From Bacteroidota bacterium (lineage in GTDB: Bacteria; Bacteroidota; Bacteroidia; Flavobacteriales; Flavobacteriaceae), in contig JAFDZC010000011.1 in assembly GCA_018267095.1 (NCBI GenBank), forward strand, positions 1 through 64,000: 64,000 nt of DNA, given 5' to 3'. Position 1 is the stretch's first letter, and each line of letters begins with the position of its first letter. The notes beneath the pieces are model-generated. The model was given only the letters and a program-made list of their open reading frames with translations, made no database searches and was not told where the DNA came from. Below are positions 24,501 through 32,573 of this stretch, piece by piece. Position numbers and translations under genes: made by a program.

Positions 24501-27253
24501 GTTACTAAAGCACTGTTGGTACAATTGGCGGCATCTTTTACAGTCAAAACGTATGAACCTGCCACCAATCCGGTAAAGAAATTCCCGGTTTGATACGGAT
24601 AACTCACCGTTCCTGTCATGCTGTATTGGTAGGGTGCGGTTCCACCGGTTACACTTGTGGTCACCGTTCCTGAGTTGTTACCGCAGGTGGCATTGGTTTG
24701 CGTAAAGCTAATGTTCGGACCATTGCTGTTGAGAATATTCACCGTAGAGCTGTTCGGGCATCCACCTGAACCTTGGACCATCAAAGTGTGAACACCGGCG
24801 GCCAAACCGCTAAAAATACCACTGGCCTGAAAAGCACCACCGTCTAAACTATAGTTGTATGGGCCAGCAGAACCCGAACCCACTGCATTGATGGCTCCGG
24901 TATTGGCCCCGCAAGTAGTATTGGTTTGCGTAAAAGTAATGGTAGGACCCGGCAAGATAAAGGTGGTGGTAGCTTGTGTACCACTACAAGCTGAGTTCAC
25001 CGTGGCTACTACGGTATAAGTCACATTCGGACTGAGCCCCGTAAATACGGCCGGAGTAGTAGCAGTGGTATTGATGGTTGCCAATTGGGTAGTGCCCGAA
25101 AATAAAACATACGTCACCGTTGCATCGGCTGGTGGGGCGGGGCTAATCGAAACGCTGGCACTGGCCGTAGCACAATTCGGAACGGCAGTCACGGTATAAA
25201 TCGTAGCCGGGCAATAAGCGGTAATATCTACCGAAGCTACAAAACCATTGCCACTGGCGTAGAGTAATTTTTTAGATTCATCTAAAGCCAAATCATACAC
25301 ATTGGTATTGTATCCGGCAATGCTGATGTCGGGTGCTGCTGCATCGTTAAAAGTAGTTCCGTTGAATTGATACACTTTGATCGTACCGTTGGTGTTTCCG
25401 ATATACACATTATTACAAGCATCGGCTACAATTCCGCCTTGCATCAAAAGGGTATTGGTAGCAATGGTCACAGGTGTTCCGGCAATGGCTCCGGTGGTTT
25501 TATTAAAAGCTTCTAAATGCTGGCCATCCCAATAAAAAACATAGGTAGCATTTTGTGCTAAGATGTTGGATGAATTATCGTTATAGCCGGTGGCCAAATA
25601 CGGACGGTTGGCCAATTCATTGATCACAGTCGGATAGCCGGTAGCAGTGCTCCAAGCGGTAGATGCCGCGCTGTATGGCGGATTGGTTTTATATAATTTA
25701 TTACCGGTGGATGGGTCGAGCGGCGAGGCGTAAATGGTATATAAACTATTGGTGACCGGATCTACAATCAAATCGGTCATGTCTTGCCCGATGGCTGAGC
25801 TGCCGGTGAGATTCACAGCAGCGCTCAGTGCAGTGGCTGGCGGAGCGCAATACGCAAAATTAGTAGGTCCTGTAGTACCACCTCCGGCACAAATGATTTG
25901 CGGGCTTCCGCTGTTGCATACCCAATACATCTTCCAGGCTTCTTGAAAGGCCGGATCACCAGTTGAAATATAATTGTCATACAAACCCGTGGTATTGAGC
26001 CTGATCACTCTAAATCCGTTGGTGGCATAACCTTGACCGATGTATAAATTACCGGTGGCTTTGTCTACCACCCAGCCGCCATAATAAAAATCGGCTTGCC
26101 AAGACGGGATGGTAAGAACCCCGTTAAAGGTCCATTCTAAAACACCGGCGCTGTTGTATTTGGCGTGTTGGTGGCTGGCGCCTGCTGCAAACGAGGTCAC
26201 CAAACTACCCCCGCCGGCCACATATACATTGCCGTTGTAATCAAAATCTACATCAATGGCTTTGCCTGCATTGACCCCGGTCAGATTGCTGGTGCTGGTT
26301 ACAAACGGGTCAATCACCAAAGCTTGATTGTGGTCATAGCCTTCGGGGAATGAAAAGCTAACCTCGGTACCCGATAGGTGATACTCAGTCTTGATTTGTG
26401 CAGTGGCCTGGTTCAATAAACTTTCACCGTAATACGACACCGGAACCGAACACGAGATTCCGTCAATATCTGAACGAATGATGAGGTTACCCAAACGATC
26501 GGTTTTTATTTTTTGGATATCGCCCCCGTATTTGAGTTTTACTGCGCTGAGGTTGGCTCCGGGTTTTACGAGTAAACTGTATTCAAACCCCGGTTTACTT
26601 GTGGCGCTAAAACTGTAGACCAGGTCAATGCCGGGATATAGGTTTCGGTAGATGATTTTTTTGTAGCCAAAGGCTTTTTCCTGAAGCATGCCATAAGTGT
26701 GGTAATCCGTGGTTTTTTCGGCGGCAATGATTTCAACCTCGGGATTGGCGTCCAACCACTCTGCGGTAATAACGCGGTCGGTAATGGTGAGTCGGCGTTC
26801 AATTTCTTCTTCACGAATACCTTGTTTTTCGAGCTTTTCTTCTTCGGCATGCGAGATTCTTTTGTATTCGCGGTGTAGGTGAATGATTCCTTTGTCGGTC
26901 AACAAAACAGGCATATCCAGCCCTTCATATCCGTATTTGATCGCGCCCAATGATTCATAGCCTTTGAGCGTAGCACCGTATTGCCCCATGTTTTTGATAA
27001 ATGAAGCAGGGTTGGTCAAAGCAGCTTGAACTTTAACCGCTGTAGTGATTTCAGGAGATGTGGGTGTATGACCTTTTAAAGCAGCACTGGTCCAGCTTTT
27101 AGAAGTGGTCAGCGTACTGCTTGGGGTGACCGGAACCGGTACACCTGACTTGATATCTGCGGAAACCTGACCAAAACCAAGTTGAAACACCAAAAGCATC
27201 AGCGCTGTGATGATTTTGTTTGAATATAAAATGAGGGTAGTTCTATAATTCAT
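18566..27253 (-). CDS. Giant SprB-repeat surface protein with T9SS sorting domain
   Basis: A 2895-residue exported protein. The signal peptide ends near FQLGFGQ. Residues ~80-320 look like the DUF7948-type N-terminal domain (FIKNMGQYGATLKGY...NLYPGIDLVYSF). Residues ~325-680 contain propeller-like repeats (VYVAGGGSLV, LYIGQGY, VYIGNTNGTIKVY). From about 768 to 2015 I count 16 consecutive ~78-residue SprB-type repeats, each with C-(N/S)G-(T/S)IT, a GG-PYQYSxNG-like strand, and AGTYTVxVKDAxGC. Then come a fibronectin-III-like domain (~2020-2110), a cysteine-bearing Ig-like domain, a ~600-residue region with GLWTGLVSTDW, and a C-terminal type A T9SS sorting domain ending VVSKKIMVY. SprB repeats are named for the gliding adhesin SprB. 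An adhesive surface role is inferred. Confidence 0.93.
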   Translation of the reverse strand: MNYRTTLILYSNKIITALMLLVFQLGFGQVSADIKSGVPVPVTPSSTLTTSKSWTSAALKGHTPTSPEITTAVKVQAALTNPASFIKNMGQYGATLKGYESLGAIKYGYEGLDMPVLLTDKGIIHLHREYKRISHAEEEKLEKQGIREEEIERRLTITDRVITAEWLDANPEVEIIAAEKTTDYHTYGMLQEKAFGYKKIIYRNLYPGIDLVYSFSATSKPGFEYSLLVKPGANLSAVKLKYGGDIQKIKTDRLGNLIIRSDIDGISCSVPVSYYGESLLNQATAQIKTEYHLSGTEVSFSFPEGYDHNQALVIDPFVTSTSNLTGVNAGKAIDVDFDYNGNVYVAGGGSLVTSFAAGASHQHAKYNSAGVLEWTFNGVLTIPSWQADFYYGGWVVDKATGNLYIGQGYATNGFRVIRLNTTGLYDNYISTGDPAFQEAWKMYWVCNSGSPQIICAGGGTTGPTNFAYCAPPATALSAAVNLTGSSAIGQDMTDLIVDPVTNSLYTIYASPLDPSTGNKLYKTNPPYSAASTAWSTATGYPTVINELANRPYLATGYNDNSSNILAQNATYVFYWDGQHLEAFNKTTGAIAGTPVTIATNTLLMQGGIVADACNNVYIGNTNGTIKVYQFNGTTFNDAAAPDISIAGYNTNVYDLALDESKKLLYASGNGFVASVDITAYCPATIYTVTAVPNCATASASVSISPAPPADATVTYVLFSGTTQLATINTTATTPAVFTGLSPNVTYTVVATVNSACSGTQATTTFILPGPTITFTQTNTTCGANTGAINAVGSGSAGPYNYSLDGGAFQASGIFSGLAAGVHTLMVQGSGGCPNSSTVNILNSNGPNISFTQTNATCGNNSGTVTTSVTGGTAPYQYSMTGTVSYPYQTGNFFTGLVAGSYVLTVKDAANCTNSALVTIATSPAIVFNAIPASATCGQNNGTITAFGSGGTNPLEYSINGNTFQAGNIFNNVSPGNYTVYVRDAIGCTSSVTVTVDSNPLPSITATTTNAACGNINGTITASGSGGVAPLQYSINGTTFQTSPLFSGLSAGSYTVTVKDASGCIATTTALVGSTGGPSASGTSTPASCSTANGTITITPTGIGPFTYSINGTTYQSSNIFTSVAAGNYFVFVRDAQGCTGAALVVVNPVAGPSITAVSTPAACTVNNGTITATGTGGAAPLQYSIDGVTYSASNSFTNLAPNTYTVYVKDANGCIKTTSITVNNASGLSLTLSAISSSCGNTGIITATAGGGVAPLQYNINSGAYQASNIFSGLAPGTYTVNVKDANNCIVTKQAVIASLTGLSLSASVVLQGSCASNNAVIMASGSGGSAPLTYSINGTTYQSSGTFLNVAAGTYTVYLKDATGCIVTQSGLVVTNTGSGPGISTFTFTLKDALVCDGTLGKIQNFKVNGASCSSCTFSLDFGPFLTGNNYTNISPGQHYVIAKDASGCTKVVPFTVNDTNGATATVAVIGSPCGSSTGQITLTGTNGSGSPPYHYSTDNGLTWSQFNTSVTLTGYAPGNYTILMADDSGFDPDPPGPNCVTTLTVVVPATTGSPTLSVNSTNESCNLANGTITAVGSGGSGAPFSYSIDGNPYDTSGDFSGLSAGTYSISVMDSAGCIKTSTVTITNTGGPSLSVLTSDTSCGLSNGMITVIGSGGSAPYQYSLNGTVYQTSNLFNNLPADVYTVYIKDAVGCVNTSTEIISVGSIPIVTAFTAAATCSNSDGALFVVGSQGLAPYQFSLNGTVYQSNNVFTGLPAGFYTVYLKDDRGCVVTSGVTLGNLSAASFTTSVVAASCGAQNGSITVTATGGTLPYTYSFDGGLTFGSSNTSGLLFPGNYTVVLHDGNGCLTTRVVLVNDTIGPQSLTAVVYDASCGFNNGSIMLTVIGGTPNYEYSSDDITYQTDNILSGLGAGTYTVWVRDANGCKTSLIVTLLDLQGATITATATSTSCGLSDGTITVTISGGTVPFQYSIDGGATYQSSNIFTGLGEGTYYVMVLDGTGCPSNVASTDVLVTGGSSTPTIYCGTTSASSITFDWDALAGATDYEVSYQVNAAAPITIGSVGNVLTYTVTGLNENDVVIITVTPTGSSGACFIAATATCTASVCTHPTANFGPDQNICNHGTATFSVTLTGTAPWSLTYSDGSTTTTINNINTNPYVFSVTDITADATYTLTALSDAGCTAGAADMTGAAAVTVINGTPGLWTGLVSTDWFDCRNWAGGLPSATIDAQIPSGAVRMPLIDPATSPFAILYSNIADAQDLIIGATASVTMTANSDLYVSRDWKNSGTFIPGQGTVSFTGATPNQIQTINAGIKTNETFYNLTLNTSNGAKGVSLANGYELTVANLLSLQSGDIRLTGEAQILQSGSVANPTTGTGKIYRDQQGTRSSFNYNYWSSPVSENGLDYTIGDVLRDGSDVTTNPFAPGLINFGAGPYFADGALSSPINLSEYWLYKYTSVSTVYAGWQFAGSTGNIKVGEGFTMKGTDGTANITDAQNYVFAGKPNNGNIFLNIAPNQLYLIGNPYPSALDADEFIKDNIKDGAGRNSTNVINGALSFWNHFAGQTHILASYIGGYATYTLMGGAPAISNNVLINHNGAIGTLTPQRYIPVGQGFFVGTVLDPTLVTVNPNLTTAVTGGPIVLKNSQRAFQVESAAQSVFMRSHNTTATSAANADLRPKIRMRFDSPDGLHRQLLVGADPQTTDLFDLGYDAVMMDVNNDDMYWSVSNHKFVIQAVADFNLDRILPLGLKISNPGEATIKIDALENIPEATEVYLLDNTTGIYHNLKNGSFTVTLAAGDYDDRFSVRFTTETLGTDDFASGSLLIQYTNLSHSLNIQNKDLQTIVEKVFLYNLLGQRIALWEVENKKNIQIPVPHISQGTYLVKVKTSNGVVSKKIMVY

Positions 27254-27438
27254 ACACTCGATGTGTTTGGTTATGGTTGTTGAACCAATTGAGTGGCGCT
27301 CACTTCAAACAGCAGATTTGGGAACCTTTGACCTGAGTGTATTATATAACAAAACAACAACCCATTACCCTACGGGTTCAGAACGATTTATTTCAAACAA
27401 ATGTTAAAATAATGAATATCTGAGGTTTTAGCCTTGAT

Positions 27439-29616
27439 TTACAAGGCATATTTTATGTGAATCCCGCCAAAGTAATAAGCTTTAGCGGCACCCGGATTGA
27501 CATCGGTAGCCACGCCCGCCGGATAATTACTCCCAGTGTCTGAGTCGTTGATGCTGTTTCCGAGAAACAAAAAGGTATAATTGATTTGGTTGGTCAAATT
27601 ATTACCGGCTACGTAAATATCCAGTGTAAGTTTTTTGTTCATGAATTCTTTCTGATAGCCCAATTTCGCATTGAATTGCTCAAAGCCTTTGACCGAATGG
27701 GTATTGGCAAAATCTGTATACACATTGCCTACGCGGTGAAAAGTATTTTGTAGATAAAACCCTTTTTGGAATTTAAAATCAAGCCCCATAGTGTATTTTG
27801 AATTCGGAACACCCACCACTAATTGTCCTTTGTAATCTGTAAAACTGCTTCCGAGTTGGGTCTGAAAATTTTGATACCTAAAATCGTTGATGCTGCAACT
27901 CGCAAAAGGCTGAATGGTTTTGAATAGGCTATTGTTTTTGGCTTCATACACATAACCCAAGCTCAGTTCCATGCCTCGGTTTTGTTGGTTACCGGTATTG
28001 GCCCAATAGGTATAAGCCGCTCCACCCTGTGGGTTGATGGCCGATAGTTGGGTAAGCTTGTTCTGAATTTGCATATCGTACACAGCAACTTGATAGTCAA
28101 AATGAGTGTCAAACAACAAGCCGTGTACACTCAGATCAAGCATTCTGGCTTTTTCGGGTGCTAAGCCATCATTGGTTTGATGGGTAGCCGAAATGAATGA
28201 AGTAGCCGCGGTAGGCGCATTGTATCCGTAGCTATAGCTCAAATTGACGATTTGATTTTTATAGGTTTTCTGCACGGCAATGTGCGGATTGTAAGTCATA
28301 TTGAATGATTTACTAAACGACAAATCTTTGTTGTAATCAGTAATCAATCCGGGCAAAGCCAATAAATCTTGTCGGTTAAATTTAATTTTGTTGGCACTGA
28401 GTCCTACCACAAAAGCCAGTTGATAGGGTTGGTATTCTAAGCGATCTTCGGCAAAAAAACTAAATTGATTGTTGGTATAGTTAAAATAAGAAGCCTTGGC
28501 AATGTTGCTCACCTGAAGTGGATTGTTGTCATCGGTACCGGTAAATCGATAGTTAGAAATCAGAGAAGTGGATTGCTGTAACTCGGTTCCAAAACGCAAC
28601 TCGTTTTTATAATTGGCGTTCAAGTCTTTTGTATAACTAAACACAGAACGCACACCATAATTCGGATTTTTGCTCACTTCATAAGCGCCGGCGGCAATTC
28701 GGGTAAAGTCAGCGCTGTAATAAAATACCGTGGTATTGTTTTTAAAATGATTCGCAAACTGATTTTCATACGATACGCCCACACGGGTAGATAACAAATC
28801 GTTGCCCGCATTCTTCTTGAGGTAGGCGCTGTTGCCATAATCGATGCCCGCATAGTAATCGGCATACGAAATTTGACCAGCTACTTGCTCGTATGATTTG
28901 TTGTAGCCCAAAAATAAACTCATTTTTTCGTGGTCAGAAAGCGCAAAATCACCCATATAAGACACAAAATTCTTTAAACTCGCACCATGCAGTCGGTAGC
29001 CGTTGGATTCTAAATGGCCGTAGTTTAAAAACATCGATGTCTTGTTGTTTTTGTAATTGATTTGTGAGCTCGACTGAAACAATTTAAAACTGCCCAGCGT
29101 GGTTTTTTGCTCTATAGATAATCCTTCTTCGGCGGGCGTTTTGACATACAACCGAACCGTTCCGCCCACACCGGCACCGTATTGGCTTGAGGCCGGGCCT
29201 TTGATCACTTCAATATTATCGACGATGGAAAAATCAACATCGTCCAATATGGTAGTGCCATCGGCAGTGGTCAGCGGCATATTGTTATAATAAATTTTGA
29301 TACCCCAATTGTTGAACTTTTGGTCATTGCCATAGCCGCGAACCACAATGCGTTGCCCGCCCAATTGGGTGCGCTTATCTACCTGAACGCCCGACATCGT
29401 ATTTAAACTTTGCTCGATAAAAGCGGGGTTGTTTCGGTTCAGATCATCATTGTTGAGCACTTCGACGCTTTGGGCATGACGCTTGAACTCGTATAGTTCT
29501 TTGGTGTTCTTTTTGCGCCCTTTGATTTGAACGGGCTGTAGCGTAACGGGTTCTTCTTGAGCAGTAAGTAGGGCAGTGGTGCAAAGTACAAATAGCAGAG
29601 ATAATGTTTTTTTCAT
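27439..29616 (-). CDS. TonB-dependent outer membrane receptor
   Basis: A 725-residue receptor. The signal peptide ends TALLTAQ. The plug domain (~30-160) contains FIEQSLNTMSGVQVDKR, QRIVVRGYGNDQKFNNWGIKIYYN split across the plug, and the IEVIKGPASSQYGAGVGGTVRLY motif. The rest is the 22-stranded barrel, ending in an aromatic strand (AKAYYFGGIHIKYAL). It resembles FecA-type siderophore or metal receptors more than SusC, because there is no N-terminal carboxypeptidase-regulatory domain and no SusD neighbour. Substrate unknown. The upstream neighbour is divergent; the giant SprB-repeat gene lies 185 bp downstream, in a gap where I see nothing. Confidence 0.92.
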   Translation of the reverse strand: MKKTLSLLFVLCTTALLTAQEEPVTLQPVQIKGRKKNTKELYEFKRHAQSVEVLNNDDLNRNNPAFIEQSLNTMSGVQVDKRTQLGGQRIVVRGYGNDQKFNNWGIKIYYNNMPLTTADGTTILDDVDFSIVDNIEVIKGPASSQYGAGVGGTVRLYVKTPAEEGLSIEQKTTLGSFKLFQSSSQINYKNNKTSMFLNYGHLESNGYRLHGASLKNFVSYMGDFALSDHEKMSLFLGYNKSYEQVAGQISYADYYAGIDYGNSAYLKKNAGNDLLSTRVGVSYENQFANHFKNNTTVFYYSADFTRIAAGAYEVSKNPNYGVRSVFSYTKDLNANYKNELRFGTELQQSTSLISNYRFTGTDDNNPLQVSNIAKASYFNYTNNQFSFFAEDRLEYQPYQLAFVVGLSANKIKFNRQDLLALPGLITDYNKDLSFSKSFNMTYNPHIAVQKTYKNQIVNLSYSYGYNAPTAATSFISATHQTNDGLAPEKARMLDLSVHGLLFDTHFDYQVAVYDMQIQNKLTQLSAINPQGGAAYTYWANTGNQQNRGMELSLGYVYEAKNNSLFKTIQPFASCSINDFRYQNFQTQLGSSFTDYKGQLVVGVPNSKYTMGLDFKFQKGFYLQNTFHRVGNVYTDFANTHSVKGFEQFNAKLGYQKEFMNKKLTLDIYVAGNNLTNQINYTFLFLGNSINDSDTGSNYPAGVATDVNPGAAKAYYFGGIHIKYAL

Positions 29617-29699
29617 GCAGGCAATGCGTTTGTTTGTTTTTTTAGTTGAAAATAAACAGTTGAGTGAGCGATTACCCTAGTTTTTGTGCGACTGAGTTG

Positions 29700-29739
29700 C
29701 TCAGTATCTCAGGTACTCAGTAACTCAGCAACTCAATAA
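29700..29739 (+). repeat. CTCAGnnn octamer repeat, locus 5
   Basis: Five phased units: CTCAGTAT, CTCAGGTA, CTCAGTAA, CTCAGCAA, CTCAATAA. It lies in the divergent gap between the TonB receptor and the 29822 gene. Confidence 0.65.
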
Positions 29740-29793
29740 CCCATCGACTGCACTTGGGTGCAAAACATTCGCTTAGCAGCAGTGATTTTTAAT

Positions 29794-29801
29794 TATATTT
29801 G
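29794..29801 (+). promoter_or_regulatory. Bacteroidota -7 element
   Basis: TATATTTG, exact to TAnnTTTG, 20 bp upstream of the ATG at 29822. A TTCG at 29768-29771 could be a weak upstream element with 22-bp spacing. Confidence 0.6.
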
Positions 29802-29821
29802 TTTCATCAAAAACAAAAACT

Positions 29822-30502
29822 ATGAAAAAGTTGATCATCATTGCCCTGCTGTTTTCTATGAATTCTTTTGCACAAATTATTCTTGAAAAAGCCGATGGCA
29901 GCAAAATAACAATCGATCAGGCGTCGTTTGACAACTCGGCCGAAAAGGTGACCTACAAAGTTGGCGGTAAAACCGAGAAATTAAAATTTAAAGAATTAAA
30001 ATCTGTGATTTCTCCGCACAAAGAGGGCTCAAAAGTTCCGCTGGCCAATTATACCTGGATGTATTTTCCGAATGCCAAGAAATTCAAAGGGATGTACATC
30101 AAAACACAAACCAGCGATAAGTTACTCGGATTTATTCATTATACCACCGAGACCGGATCGAGTACCACAAGTGTCAATGGCAGTACCTTTTTTAACGGCT
30201 CGAGTGAGTTTGAACATGTTCATTTAACCGTTTTTGACAAACAGGGCGCAATACTTGAAGATACTGATTTAAGATCGGGGCACCAAAGCCACAACGTTGA
30301 AGAACGCGCTGCAGCCATTGAAATGATCAAACGATATTTTTCAGATTGCTCTAATTTTATAAAAGATTTCACTTCTTTTATCAGTGCAGAGAGTGACCCA
30401 AAAAATTTGCGCGTTGTTGAATACTTCATGCAAAGAATAAAAGTGAATGTCAATGGCACTGATTATCCGATGGAACCCCATAATTTAATCAACTGCAATT
30501 AA
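29822..30502 (+). CDS. Exported protein of unknown function
   Basis: A 226-residue protein with signal peptide MKKLIIIALLFSMNSFAQ. The mature part begins with LEKADGSKITIDQASF and a KVGGKTEKLKFKELKSV strand pattern, like the small beta-roll region many Bacteroidota periplasmic proteins place before their main domain. The C-terminal half is helical (IEMIKRYFSDCSNFIKDFTSF). No sorting domain or lipobox, so it is probably periplasmic. I do not recognise the family. It has its own promoter and a hairpin element 50 bp after the stop. Confidence 0.75.
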   Translation: MKKLIIIALLFSMNSFAQIILEKADGSKITIDQASFDNSAEKVTYKVGGKTEKLKFKELKSVISPHKEGSKVPLANYTWMYFPNAKKFKGMYIKTQTSDKLLGFIHYTTETGSSTTSVNGSTFFNGSSEFEHVHLTVFDKQGAILEDTDLRSGHQSHNVEERAAAIEMIKRYFSDCSNFIKDFTSFISAESDPKNLRVVEYFMQRIKVNVNGTDYPMEPHNLINCN

Positions 30503-30548
30503 GGTCATATCCTTTAATGACTGTGATACAGTAGTTGTGGATCAAATA

Positions 30549-30590
30549 TGCTGCAAAACGAATCATCACTGATGAATCGTTTCACTCGGT
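30549..30590 (+). repeat. Dispersed hairpin repeat, copy 2
   Basis: AAACGA (30556-30561) pairs with TCGTTT (30577-30582), and TCATC (30563-30567) with GATGA (30571-30575), separated by one mismatch, around an ACT loop. It sits between the converging ends of the genes at 30502 and 30706 and may work as a terminator. Confidence 0.5.
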
Positions 30591-30705
30591 AATCCTCAGC
30601 CGTCCAGTGTCTTTCTCGCTCAGCAGTTTAGGTATTCAATAAACCTTCGACCTTGTTTGGTGAGATTAGGCATTAGTTTGCTGTTTATCCATCACGCATC
30701 ATCAA

Positions 30706-31890
30706 TTATTTTATCTTCACATCAAAGGCATCAATGATGGTGTAGGCTTTGTTTTTAAGGATTATTTTGTAACGCCCCGGGTCTAAGACTAGCTCGGTGG
30801 GGTCTTGAGCGTTGATGATTTCAATGACATCGGCGGGCACTGCGTTGTGCTTATATTCATCTTTTCGGTAGGCCAGCACCAACACCGGATAGGCCGCAAT
30901 TTTTGACGGTGCCACCCGATAGGCTTTTCTTTTTCCGTTTAAATACAACCAATCCGGTCGGTTGTTGCGGTATTGGGTTATGGGGTGAATTATTCTACAG
31001 TCGGTCTGATCATTGGTAGGGTTGCCGTTAAAGGTTTTGCCAGTAGCGTCCACCATAATCATGGGTTTTTGTGCCCGGGTCATGGCGATGTACGGACTGT
31101 TAAACTTGGGGTCGCCTTTTTCAGAATAAGCCGTTTGGTCGATGGTAAAAGGGTCTATCTGAGTAAGCTCTTTGAGTCGTCCGGCCATGGCTTTTTCCCA
31201 GGTTTTGTTTCCAGGGGTTCCTTCAATCACGTGGTCCCAGCCGCAATGAATCAAAAATCGAGCTTCGGGATGCTCGTGGATCATGCGGGCGATGTTTTGG
31301 GCTTGTTCTGTTTCGCGCTGCTTGCCACCCGCACCCGCACTGGCTTCGTAGCCAAACAACGTAAAACCTATGCGCATGGCCTCGTGTATTAAATTGGCCA
31401 ACTGTGGTTCTTGGGTATAATAACCGCTGTCTAAGGTGCCAAATTTTCGGATGTTGATGAGTGGGTCATCCAGCGCCTCTAAACCCAAAAACCGATAGCC
31501 GTTGTTGAATAAATCTTGTAGTAATGAGGTCGTAAAAACGCGGTGCCTGCTGTTGTGGTGCGCTTCATTGAGGAGGATGATTTTTTCGTTTTTTGAACGT
31601 TGTGCAATGTATGCTTGCGCGTCTTGCGGTTGGAACGAACTAAAATACAAACTGTCTTGGGCGCTGAGCAGACTGATTCCGCTGCCGTTTTGATCCCAAG
31701 TTATGAGCGCTTTTTGATTATATTCGCTCATGGAATACTCGGTGGCACCTAATTGGTATTTCCAGGGCAAAGTGTCTTTTTGAATGTTCGAGGCAATATC
31801 TTCAGAAAATTGATAGATCTCTTTTTTGTTTTGTGCCCCTACAGCAATTGTCAACAGCAGTAGGGCTAGGCTTAAGAAGGGTCTGTTCAT
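30706..31890 (-). CDS. Exported protein with a possible ChaN/EreA (Tiki-like) domain
   Basis: A 394-residue protein with signal peptide MNRPFLSLALLLLTIAVGAQ. Around residue 106 the sequence ILLNEAHHNSRHRVF, followed by LLQDLFNNGYRFLGLEAL, resembles the metal-binding E-x-H motif of the Tiki/ChaN/erythromycin-esterase superfamily. A later FLIHCGWDHVIEG supplies another histidine pair. The C-terminal ~60 residues look like a separate beta domain. Function is uncertain: members include haem-binding proteins, esterases and metalloproteases. It is the last of three closely spaced minus-strand genes for exported proteins (20 bp after the previous one). Confidence 0.7.
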   Translation of the reverse strand: MNRPFLSLALLLLTIAVGAQNKKEIYQFSEDIASNIQKDTLPWKYQLGATEYSMSEYNQKALITWDQNGSGISLLSAQDSLYFSSFQPQDAQAYIAQRSKNEKIILLNEAHHNSRHRVFTTSLLQDLFNNGYRFLGLEALDDPLINIRKFGTLDSGYYTQEPQLANLIHEAMRIGFTLFGYEASAGAGGKQRETEQAQNIARMIHEHPEARFLIHCGWDHVIEGTPGNKTWEKAMAGRLKELTQIDPFTIDQTAYSEKGDPKFNSPYIAMTRAQKPMIMVDATGKTFNGNPTNDQTDCRIIHPITQYRNNRPDWLYLNGKRKAYRVAPSKIAAYPVLVLAYRKDEYKHNAVPADVIEIINAQDPTELVLDPGRYKIILKNKAYTIIDAFDVKIK

Positions 31891-31910
31891 TTTGGTTGGC
31901 CTATTGTTTT

Positions 31911-32537
31911 TTATTCATTTTTGAAGCCCACCGCATCTTTTCTGATTTCAGCGCGCCAATGAGTTTTGTATTTATTTTTCAGATACTTAAAAGTCAGTCG
32001 GTTATATTCTTTTATATAATCTGTTGGGTAACTTCCTAATATACTGTATTTCACGTTGTATTTTTGTTGAAATGCCAAGTCAGCCGGGCTAAAATCATAC
32101 GAGGTCAAATTAGTCACAAAGATGACAAAAACATGCTGCTGCGCATTCTTTTTAAAATGGTACCTGGCGTTATGGCCGTTTTTGATATCTCTGGCTGTGA
32201 GCGTTTGCATTTGTTTGTATGCTGTCTTTTTGGGCAGACCGAATTCTTCGTTTAAGAGGAGTTCTTCGAGTTCAAAGTTCATTTCCGGCGCAAGCACCTT
32301 TGCTTTTTGTGTTTTCATGCCCACCGCACTAACCACTAAAGTATCATTGAGGGTAGCTTTGAGCGCATATTGACCGTCAAAGTCTGTATAGGTGCCTGCC
32401 TTTGTTTTATTAACCCACACAATAGCTTCATTGATGGGTGCTCGGGTTCTTTTATCGATGACCACTCCATGAATGGTTTCTTGCCCCATAGATACCATCG
32501 GGAGTAGTAAAAACAAGCTGTAAATGATTTTCTTCAT
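31911..32537 (-). CDS. Carboxypeptidase-regulatory-like (CarboxypepD_reg) domain protein
   Basis: About 208 residues from the ATG at 32537, which starts the signal peptide MKKIIYSLFLLLPMVSMGQ; an upstream ATG at 32567 would add ten charged residues ahead of it. The next ~80 residues (TIHGVVIDKRTRAPINEAIV...GTYTDFDGQYALKA...LVVSAVGMKTQ) are a typical beta-sandwich seen at the N-terminus of SusC and other exported proteins. Here it is followed only by a ~100-residue basic tail, not a barrel. Role unknown. It lies between two other genes for exported proteins, 36 bp after the upstream one. Confidence 0.8.
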   Translation of the reverse strand: MKKIIYSLFLLLPMVSMGQETIHGVVIDKRTRAPINEAIVWVNKTKAGTYTDFDGQYALKATLNDTLVVSAVGMKTQKAKVLAPEMNFELEELLLNEEFGLPKKTAYKQMQTLTARDIKNGHNARYHFKKNAQQHVFVIFVTNLTSYDFSPADLAFQQKYNVKYSILGSYPTDYIKEYNRLTFKYLKNKYKTHWRAEIRKDAVGFKNE

Positions 32538-32573
32538 AATCCGTTTGTAAGAGCTTTTGCGCATCAATAACCG

